From the NCBI RefSeq assembly GCF_020687505.1, contig NZ_JAJEQT010000003.1: DNA of 64,000 bases; one strand, 5' to 3'. Made by a program: the position numbers and the translations under genes. Below the pieces are notes generated by a model, which saw nothing but the letters and a program-made list of their open reading frames with translations, made no database searches and was not told the DNA's origin. This document shows, piece after piece, positions 57,945 through 64,000 of the stretch (positions are counted from its first letter, which is position 1; each line of letters opens with the position of its first letter). This DNA is from Coprococcus_C hominis. Its GTDB lineage: Bacteria > Bacillota > Clostridia > Lachnospirales > Lachnospiraceae.

Positions 57945-59696
57945 ATGTACATGGACAAAAGAGATGATTATAAGCAGACAATAATGAATATGGAGACGGT
58001 GCTTGCAAAGCTTCTGACACTGGATCATTCGATGTCAGAGCAGCAGTTAGATATGCAGATTCCGCAGTTACTTGAGCAGATTGGAGAATATACGCAGTCC
58101 GATCGTGTGTATTTTTTCGATTGGGCATCTCCGGACTGCCGGATTTATCGAAACACATATGAGTGGTGCAAAGAGGGAGTGTATTCCCTGCAGGAACGGA
58201 TGCAGAAAATCTATGTGCAGATGATACCGTGTTGGCAAAAACGATTTGAACAGGGAGACTGTGTATGGATTGCAAACATAGATGATGTGCAAAATGAAAT
58301 GCCATTTGAGTATGAATTGCTGCAGATGAGAGGTGTTCATACAGCGATTGTAGTGCCGGTCATGTCGCAGAATCATTTGAATGGGTTTATGGGACTCGAT
58401 AATCCCGGAACGGAGTTCGGACAGCTGGCAGCAAAGTTGTTACAGGACGCGGGAACGCATATCAGTTATATTCGTGAATATCATAGAACTATGCAGAAAG
58501 AGCGCGGGCAGATGAAGCTTTTGGCACAGGCATTTGAGGAGGCACAGAAGGCGCATGTTGCGAAATCGGAGTTTTTATCCCGTATGTCACATAATATCCG
58601 TATGCCTTTAAATGATATCATAGGGATGATGGATATAAGTGAGCGCAGCTATGAAGATATAGAACTCATGAGAGCAAACCTTGTGAAGACAACGACGGAA
58701 ACGAATTATCTGATGAAGCTGCTTGGAGATGCACTGGAGATGTGTAAGCTTCAGGATGGCTCAGCTGTGCTGGTGCAGGAAGAATTTTATATGGCAGATG
58801 TCATTGCAGAGATGATAGCATTTGCACAGGCGCGGGGAGAAGGAAAGAAAATAACGATTGCGGCGGATATTGCAGAAAATATCAGGTATTCCCGCGTGTA
58901 TGGAAGCCCGATACATGTGCGGCAAATGCTGGAAAAAATACTTACAAATGCGATTCAGTATAATCGTTATGAGGGCATGGTAAAGTTCAAAGCCCGCATT
59001 GCGATGGAAAATGTGGCTCGTGTTGTGTATGAATTCACGATTGAAGATAATGGAGTTGGGATGGAGCCCGAGTTTATTGACCATATCTTTGAACCGTTTG
59101 TGCAGGAAGCAATGGATGTGCGTAGCAGTTATCAGGGAACCGGACTTGGCATGACGATAACGAAGAGTATTCTTGACCTTATGGATGGGAATATCCGTGT
59201 GGAAAGCAGAAAAAATGCCGGAAGCACATTTACTGTCACGATTCCTTTTGAGAAGGTCGCACGTGATGAGTTTGAAGGAAATATGCAGAAAGGGACAGTG
59301 CAGCCGGATGTGACAAATATGCGGATTCTACTTGCGGAAGATAATGACATAAACCGGGATGTTGTGAAGTTCATTCTGGAAGATGCAGGGGCGAAGGTGC
59401 ACGCAGTGTCAGATGGATATCAGGCAGTGGAGGCATATCTTAATGCACCGGAGAATACCTATGATGTGATATTGATGGATGTCATGATGCCGAATATCGA
59501 TGGATTGGAAGCTACGCGGATTATCCGTGGGCAGAAACGTGCAGATGCGCGCACGATAGGGATTGTGGCACTTAGTGTGAATGTATTTGCAGAAGACGTG
59601 CATCGAACCAGAGCTGCGGGAATGAATGAGCAGCTTACAAAGCCGTTAAATACAGAGAAGATGCTGCGGACGATTGCGCGGTATCGCAGGTGTTGA
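57945..59696 (+). CDS. GAF-domain hybrid histidine kinase under riboswitch control
   Basis: The 583-residue cytoplasmic protein has an N-terminal GAF-like sensor (about 10-180, 'RVYFFDWASPDCRIYRN', 'TAIVVPVMSQNHLNGFMGLD') and a DHp domain whose H box reads 'SRMSHNIRMPLNDIIGM', with Asn after the phosphorylated His where Asp or Glu is usual. The ATPase domain has 'ILTNAIQYN', 'DNGVGMEPEF' and 'GTGLGMTITKSIL', and the receiver has Asp in 'VILMDVMMPNIDGLEA'. The H+1 change could weaken kinase activity. There is no output domain. Transcription passes a c-di-GMP riboswitch. ATG 57945, or 57951, follows AAGGG. Confidence 0.88.
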   Translation: MYMDKRDDYKQTIMNMETVLAKLLTLDHSMSEQQLDMQIPQLLEQIGEYTQSDRVYFFDWASPDCRIYRNTYEWCKEGVYSLQERMQKIYVQMIPCWQKRFEQGDCVWIANIDDVQNEMPFEYELLQMRGVHTAIVVPVMSQNHLNGFMGLDNPGTEFGQLAAKLLQDAGTHISYIREYHRTMQKERGQMKLLAQAFEEAQKAHVAKSEFLSRMSHNIRMPLNDIIGMMDISERSYEDIELMRANLVKTTTETNYLMKLLGDALEMCKLQDGSAVLVQEEFYMADVIAEMIAFAQARGEGKKITIAADIAENIRYSRVYGSPIHVRQMLEKILTNAIQYNRYEGMVKFKARIAMENVARVVYEFTIEDNGVGMEPEFIDHIFEPFVQEAMDVRSSYQGTGLGMTITKSILDLMDGNIRVESRKNAGSTFTVTIPFEKVARDEFEGNMQKGTVQPDVTNMRILLAEDNDINRDVVKFILEDAGAKVHAVSDGYQAVEAYLNAPENTYDVILMDVMMPNIDGLEATRIIRGQKRADARTIGIVALSVNVFAEDVHRTRAAGMNEQLTKPLNTEKMLRTIARYRRC

Positions 59697-59709
59697 ATAA
59701 AAAGGATAG

Positions 59710-59748
59710 AGTATTGCTTTTTCGTTTGGGAAAGCAATACTTTTTTTG
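59710..59748 (+). terminator. terminator after the hybrid kinase gene
   Basis: AGTATTGCTTT (59710-59720) pairs with AAAGCAATACT (59731-59741) and is followed by six to seven T. It is a strong intrinsic terminator. Confidence 0.93.
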
Positions 59749-59877
59749 CGTGTGAAATGTGATATAATCATTATAGTTGGATGTGTCTTTGCATACAGAC
59801 ATGATACGAGAACTTCATGGAGCCAACAGGCGACATGGTATAATGAGAGCAGGTTATTTTTGGAAGGAGTTGTTACT

Positions 59878-60654
59878 ATGAATTTATATGAGACAGATGC
59901 GGAATTTATGGAGCGCTTCGAACGGTTTGCGTTTACGGAGATTGTAAATGAGAACGGAATGAAGCTGGATGACGAGACACGGTATATGTCGATTCTCGCA
60001 TCCCTGATCGGTTGTCAGGGTGTGGATGCATATAAGGTGATTGTGGCGAAAGCACTGGATAGTGGCTTGTCACCGATGGTAATTAAGGAGATCGTGTATC
60101 AGTCTGTGGATTATCTTGGTATGGGAAGAGTCTGGCCGTTTCTGGTTGCCACGAATGTAGTGATGGAAGCAAAGGGAATTGAACTTCCGCTGCTGGATTC
60201 GACAAGAGCCAAGCAGGGGCGCCTGGGCATGACGAAGCAGGAACGGCTGGAGAAGTCTGCGTCGGATGAGGCAGAGACTACAGGAGCAGGTGAGGATGCT
60301 GCTGAGGAGAAAAAGCTTGCGGAGCAGGCGGGAATCTTCGAGGAGCATATGAAGGAAGTCTGGAAGGACAGCCACATCAACAAGTGGTTAAAGGAGAATT
60401 ATTTCGGGAATGATTATCCGGGAAGCCGTCTGCCGCTTGCAAAACGGGAACTGGTAACGTTCTGTTTCTTATTCTCACAGGGAGGCTGCGATATGCAGGT
60501 GGTTGCACATGCAAAGGGCAACATGAAAATCGGGAATGACAAGGAATTGTTGATGCGTGTGATCTCGCAGAGCCTGCCATACATTGGATATCCGAGATGT
60601 TTAAATGCAGTGAATTGTGTCAATGAAGCTGAACGACAGATGAAGCAGGAGTAA
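59878..60654 (+). CDS. carboxymuconolactone decarboxylase-family protein, two CMD domains
   Basis: The 258-residue protein contains two AhpD/CMD-like helical domains (about 35-105 and 175-250) joined by an acidic linker ('EAETTGAGEDAAEEKKLA'). Neither shows the AhpD CxxC redox pair, so peroxidase activity is doubtful; a gamma-carboxymuconolactone decarboxylase-like or unknown lyase role is possible. ATG 59878 with GGAAGGAG is the start; the extension to 59746 is out of keeping. Four bases separate it from the second RlmD gene. Confidence 0.85.
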   Translation: MNLYETDAEFMERFERFAFTEIVNENGMKLDDETRYMSILASLIGCQGVDAYKVIVAKALDSGLSPMVIKEIVYQSVDYLGMGRVWPFLVATNVVMEAKGIELPLLDSTRAKQGRLGMTKQERLEKSASDEAETTGAGEDAAEEKKLAEQAGIFEEHMKEVWKDSHINKWLKENYFGNDYPGSRLPLAKRELVTFCFLFSQGGCDMQVVAHAKGNMKIGNDKELLMRVISQSLPYIGYPRCLNAVNCVNEAERQMKQE

Positions 60655-60657
60655 GTG

Positions 60658-61893
60658 ATGACAAAGCAGGGAAGATACAAGCAGAGTGGTGAACAATCTA
60701 AGAAGCATGTACATGTAAGTGAGAACGGACATACAGGAAATAAATCCGGCTGCCCCATCTCGAAGAAATGTGGTGGATGCCAGTATATTGACAAGTCCTA
60801 TGCAGAGCAGTTAAAAATCAAGACCGATCAGGTGAAGAAGCTGCTTGCTCCATATGGTTCTGTGGATGAAATTATCGGCATGAAAGAACCCTATCATTAC
60901 CGGAACAAGGTCAATGCGGCATTTCAGCATAAGCGAAATGGCGAGATTCTGGCGGGTGTGTATGAAGAGGGAACGCACCGTGTATTGTCGGTGGACGATT
61001 GTAAGATCGAGAATCGTCGGGCACAGGAGATTGTAGAGACAATCCGTGGGCTGCTGCGTTCATTTAAGATTACTGTCTACAATGAAGATAGTGGGTATGG
61101 ATTGCTGCGCCATGTGATGGTTAGAACCGGACATGCGACCGGAGAAGTTATGGTTGTGCTTGTGACTGCGTCGCCGATCTTCCCATCGAAGAAGAATTTC
61201 GCGAAGGCACTTGTCAAGGCACATCCGCAGATTACGACGATCGTGCAGAATATCAACGACAAGGATACAAGTATGGTGCTTGGCGAACGAAATCAGGTGT
61301 TGTACGGCAGAGGATTTATCGAAGACAAGCTGTGTGGGAAGACCTTCAAGATCTCGCCGACAAGTTTCTATCAGGTGAATCCGGTGCAGACTGAGCTCCT
61401 GTATAACAAGGCGATGGAATATGCAAACCTTACCGGCGAAGAGGTTGTCGTGGACGCGTACTGTGGAACCGGTACGATCGGAATCGTGGCAAGTGACCAT
61501 GCAAAGCAGGTGATCGGCGTCGAACTGAACAAGGCAGCCGCGAAGGATGCCATCACGAACGTGAAACGAAATGATTGTAAGAATGTCCGGATCTATGATG
61601 GTGATGCAGGCAAATTCATGGTTGGCATGGCAGAAGCCGGAACGGATGTGGATGTTGTATTCCTAGATCCGCCGCGCAGTGGCAGTACACCGGAGTTCTT
61701 TGATTCCGTCTGTAAGCTGGCACCGAAACGGATTGTGTACATTTCCTGTGGACCGGAAAGTCTGGCGCGGGATCTGAAATACCTGAAGAGCAAGCGGATG
61801 TATCAGGTGGAGAAGATTGCGCTTGTGGATTTATTTCCGTGGACGGAACATTGTGAGGCAGTGTGCCTGCTAAGTAGAGAAAGAAGTTCGTAG
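60658..61893 (+). CDS. RlmD-like 23S rRNA uracil-C5-methyltransferase (second copy)
   Basis: The 411-residue paralogue of the rlmD at 27927 lacks an N-terminal TRAM domain. Fe-S cysteines lie in 'CPISKKCGGCQYIDK'; methyltransferase motifs are 'VVDAYCGTGTIGIVASDHA', 'VVFLDPPRSGSTPEF' and the nucleophile 'IVYISCGPESLARD'. It ends 'CEAVCLLSRERSS', the intact form of the family C-terminus. It may modify U747 or U1939 of 23S rRNA; which enzyme does which cannot be told. ATG 60658 follows CAGGAG; GTG 60655 is an alternative. Confidence 0.93.
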   Translation: MTKQGRYKQSGEQSKKHVHVSENGHTGNKSGCPISKKCGGCQYIDKSYAEQLKIKTDQVKKLLAPYGSVDEIIGMKEPYHYRNKVNAAFQHKRNGEILAGVYEEGTHRVLSVDDCKIENRRAQEIVETIRGLLRSFKITVYNEDSGYGLLRHVMVRTGHATGEVMVVLVTASPIFPSKKNFAKALVKAHPQITTIVQNINDKDTSMVLGERNQVLYGRGFIEDKLCGKTFKISPTSFYQVNPVQTELLYNKAMEYANLTGEEVVVDAYCGTGTIGIVASDHAKQVIGVELNKAAAKDAITNVKRNDCKNVRIYDGDAGKFMVGMAEAGTDVDVVFLDPPRSGSTPEFFDSVCKLAPKRIVYISCGPESLARDLKYLKSKRMYQVEKIALVDLFPWTEHCEAVCLLSRERSS

Positions 61894-61911
61894 TTGGGGG
61901 AATAGAATTAC

Positions 61912-62325
61912 ATGAGAACAAATCACAAATTTCCATTTGCTATGACCAAGAAATCGTTGGTTGTATATATCGTTTTTACAGTACTTATGGGACTATTTCT
62001 GTTTTTTGTCAGAGGAGATATGGTTGGAAAGTGTGCGGCATGTATTGTTTGTCCGATGCTCATTGTATATTTAATCTATGCGTATTGTAAAGAAAGAAAA
62101 GCAGATATGAAAGCGCATGAGACGAAGGCGCAATATATGAATGGCAGCTATTTTGAAAGCCCTGAATGGCATGTCAGACTGCCAAGAAGCGGAAACATTT
62201 ACGATGTTGAGATCGAACTAAATGAGTTTCAGGTTCAAATGGCAATCGATAAGTTATCCACTTGCAAAATTGGTGAAGATTTGATAGGAAATCTTTCTGT
62301 AAACGAGCATAAAGAAAATGAATAA
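61912..62325 (+). CDS. small two-helix membrane protein
   Basis: The 137-residue protein has two adjacent membrane helices (about 15-35 and 40-62), then a soluble C-terminal part with 'FESPEWHVRLPRSGNIYDVE' and 'FQVQMAIDKLSTCKIGEDL'. No family is recognised. ATG 61912 is preceded by GGGGG at ten bases. It follows the RlmD-like gene by 18 bp. Confidence 0.6.
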   Translation: MRTNHKFPFAMTKKSLVVYIVFTVLMGLFLFFVRGDMVGKCAACIVCPMLIVYLIYAYCKERKADMKAHETKAQYMNGSYFESPEWHVRLPRSGNIYDVEIELNEFQVQMAIDKLSTCKIGEDLIGNLSVNEHKENE

Positions 62326-62537
62326 AAAAAGAAACGAGTGAGCCGCTTGAGTAAAAACTGTACGGTTGTAAAACTCATCTCTTGGATACATTTTATAACA
62401 GAATTAGATGATTTGTCAATCCGAGTATTTGAAAACTTGTCCGCCGGAATATCGGATGTTCCGCGCAAATGCACAGATGGAAGAGAAATCCGCAGACTGC
62501 CAACAAAAGAAGATTTGGAATAATTAGGAACAAAGTT

Positions 62538-62942
62538 ATGACGAAATATTATTTGACAAAAATTATTTATAATGGATTAACTTATTTTTTTATATGGTAT
62601 AGCAACGATGAAGATGGTTTCTTGCTTTTTAATCAACGGCTGTTAGTTTTTTCTAGTGTCGAAGAAGCAAATATATTTGCGGATAAGGAACATATTATTT
62701 TTGAAAAAGGAATAACAGTCTTTTATCTATCTAAAATTACCGAGTTAATAGATAATGTAGAAATATCGCAAAATTGTCAAAGTTTAATAGATACATGGCA
62801 TTTATTTAGTGATTTATCAAAATCACTAAATGAAGAATATCATCCTAGTTTTAATGTTGATGAAAAAAATAAATGTTTGGAGATTTTTCAAAGTGGGTTA
62901 TCAATACTAAACAAATATCTTAATTATGATTTTCGTAAATAA
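62538..62942 (+). CDS. AT-rich gene for a 134-residue protein of unknown function
   Basis: Not recognised. The soluble protein is rich in Tyr, Phe, Ile and acidic residues ('YFFIWYSNDEDGFLLFNQRL', then 'LIDTWHLFSDLSKSLNEEYH'). Size, acidity and strongly AT-rich DNA recall immunity proteins of contact-dependent toxins, but no toxin gene is adjacent and no Imm motif is identified. ATG 62538 has a TTAGGAAC ribosome site. The bases and codons differ from the flanking housekeeping genes, suggesting transfer. Confidence 0.55.
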   Translation: MTKYYLTKIIYNGLTYFFIWYSNDEDGFLLFNQRLLVFSSVEEANIFADKEHIIFEKGITVFYLSKITELIDNVEISQNCQSLIDTWHLFSDLSKSLNEEYHPSFNVDEKNKCLEIFQSGLSILNKYLNYDFRK

Positions 62943-63099
62943 AGATATTATTTTGTTAAATAAAGAATATTGTGGTGACGTAGCTTTTGTCATGAAGAAG
63001 AGTCCCTCTGAAAATGAGAGATACGTTACAACCTGTACCTGTGGCACACCGAGACCAGAGAAGAAAATCGTAAAGAATTCTTGTACAGACGAAGAATAA
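62926..63099 (+). CDS. 57-residue Cys-containing small protein overlapping the preceding gene
   Basis: A frame from ATG 62926 overlaps the end of the preceding gene by 17 bases and runs to TAA at 63097-63099. It encodes 57 residues: a hydrophobic-charged start, then 'RYVTTCTCGTPRPEKKIV' and a last Cys. The second half looks coding; the first is AT-rich. It may be a true small gene or the tail of a lost one. No ribosome site is evident. Confidence 0.3.
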   Translation: MIFVNKDIILLNKEYCGDVAFVMKKSPSENERYVTTCTCGTPRPEKKIVKNSCTDEE

Positions 63100-63104
63100 A
63101 ACAA

Positions 63105-63133
63105 GTGACAAATTCCGCCGAAAAGGTTATAAT
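63105..63133 (+). promoter_or_regulatory. sigma-A promoter of pgi
   Basis: GTGACA (63105-63110, one mismatch to TTGACA) and a perfect TATAAT (63128-63133) are 17 bp apart. The pgi ATG follows at 63181 behind GGAGGAAAG. A small TGGCGT/ACGCCA hairpin lies in the leader. Confidence 0.75.
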
Positions 63134-63180
63134 AAAACGAGCTGGCGTCCTACGCCAAATAGATTACGGAGGAAAGAAAA

Positions 63181-64000
63181 ATGACAAATTGGAAAAATCT
63201 TGATACTTTGGATTCTTACAAGGCACTCAAAGCTTGTAAGGGCAGTGTAGATCTCACAACTGTTATGGCTGGTGAGAGCGGTGCAGACCGTGCGAAGAAT
63301 TACAGCGTACCGATGGCAGAGAAGCTTACTTACAACTTCGCTGCAAAGGAAGTGGATGACACAGTTTTGGAGAAGCTTGCAGCCCTTGCCAAGGAAGCAG
63401 AGCTTGTTGACAAGTTCCAGGAGCTTTATAATGGTGCCGTTATCAATACAGGAGAGAACCGTCTGGTTCTTCATCAGATGACACGCGGTCAGCTTGGCGA
63501 GCCAGTCAAGGCAGATGGCGTGGATAAGAGAACATTTTACGTAGAGCAGCAGAACCGTATTGCAGAGTTTGCAAATAAGGTACACAATGGCGAGATCACA
63601 AATGCAGCTGGCGAGAAGTTCACAACGGTTGTACAGATCGGTATCGGTGGTAGTGACCTTGGTCCTCGTGCAATGTATCTTGCACTTGAGAACTGGGCAA
63701 AGAAGAACGGCACATTCAAGATGGATGCGAAGTTCATCAGCAACGTAGATCCGGATGATGCGGCAGCAGTTCTTGCATCTACCGATGTAGCACATGCAAT
63801 CTTCGTACTTGTATCAAAGTCTGGTACAACATTGGAGACGCTTACAAATGAGTCCTTCGTGAAGGACGCGCTTGCAAAGGCAGGTCTGGATGCTTCTAAG
63901 CATATGATTGCAGTTACAAGTGAGACATCTCCACTTGCAAAGAGCGATGATTACCTTGCAGCATTCTTTATGGATGATTATATCGGTGGTCGTTATTCTT
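63181..64000 (+). CDS. pgi: glucose-6-phosphate isomerase (partial, runs off the window)
   Basis: Pgi interconverts glucose-6-phosphate and fructose-6-phosphate in glycolysis. The first 273 codons are present and no stop occurs before the window end. Family features: 'RLVLHQMTRGQLGEPV' near residue 100, the sugar-phosphate loop 'VVQIGIGGSDLGPRAMYLAL' and the second phosphate site 'FVLVSKSGTTLETLTNES'. The start is ATG 63181 with GGAGGAAAG. The bacterial long form is expected to continue for a further 250 residues or so. Confidence 0.95.
   Translation, partial: MTNWKNLDTLDSYKALKACKGSVDLTTVMAGESGADRAKNYSVPMAEKLTYNFAAKEVDDTVLEKLAALAKEAELVDKFQELYNGAVINTGENRLVLHQMTRGQLGEPVKADGVDKRTFYVEQQNRIAEFANKVHNGEITNAAGEKFTTVVQIGIGGSDLGPRAMYLALENWAKKNGTFKMDAKFISNVDPDDAAAVLASTDVAHAIFVLVSKSGTTLETLTNESFVKDALAKAGLDASKHMIAVTSETSPLAKSDDYLAAFFMDDYIGGRYS

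Noticed and set aside
62338..62523. 61-codon frame between the small membrane protein and the AT-rich gene
   Set aside because: It starts at GTG with no ribosome site and has no recognisable domain. It could be a decayed tail but cannot be supported as a gene.

Overview
The window reads as chromosome of a spore-forming Clostridia member, most likely Lachnospiraceae. The evidence is a GerA-type germination operon followed by spoIIR, a PdaA-type cortex deacetylase, a TSCPD protein, ChW-repeat and PKTG-anchored surface proteins, a Firmicutes long-form SRP RNA after tadA, and strong AGGAGG ribosome sites. Genus and species cannot be fixed from the sequence alone. No rRNA, confident tRNA or CRISPR array was seen.

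Layout. 1-4.6 kb: the tail of an upstream gene, a composite FHA/BioA remnant, then gerAA, gerAB and spoIIR behind a sigma-G-like promoter buried in a hairpin. 4.6-11.5 kb: cell-wall and lipid genes (ddl, DUF1934, CPBP protease, plsC), malQ and an aminotransferase. 11.5-29 kb: housekeeping genes, namely a soluble mini-chemoreceptor, tatD, rsmA, tadA, SRP RNA, an HD protein, a flippase, murG, TSCPD, pdaA, a rhodanese, an RNA methyltransferase, a C1 peptidase, rdgB, a yfcE-like gene and rlmD.

29.3-43.7 kb is an integrated element of about 14.3 kb inside the 3' end of rlmD. It is bounded by the 9-bp repeat GAGACGGTT. It supplies a substitute C-terminus to rlmD, and the displaced last codons of rlmD now finish the element's own large serine recombinase. 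Cargo: TnpV, an HNH protein, a plasmid-type rep/par block with a truncated DnaC, a two-component system with an ABC exporter, a STAND NTPase with TPR-like repeats, and a GNAT toxin-antitoxin pair. No relaxase or conjugation gene was found.

43.7-47.9 kb is a degraded accessory zone with a CPBP fragment, a hybrid histidine kinase, an AraC regulator, a gene tail and an RHH protein. 48-52 kb carries three genes, two for surface or exported proteins and one unknown. 52.2-56.5 kb is an arylpyruvate oxidation operon (iorA, iorB, CoA ligase, hydrolase). 56.5-59.7 kb has a MerR regulator, a MerR-type promoter with no target gene, and a cyclic-di-GMP-I riboswitch with terminator ahead of a GAF hybrid kinase. 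59.9-64 kb ends with a CMD protein, a second RlmD-like enzyme, small unknown genes and the start of pgi.

Three intergenic regions (4651-4864, 11549-11825, 22685-22911) hold long imperfect palindromes. Their arms are unrelated between copies but self-complementary, and they share a small core. I consider these the least explained structures in the window.
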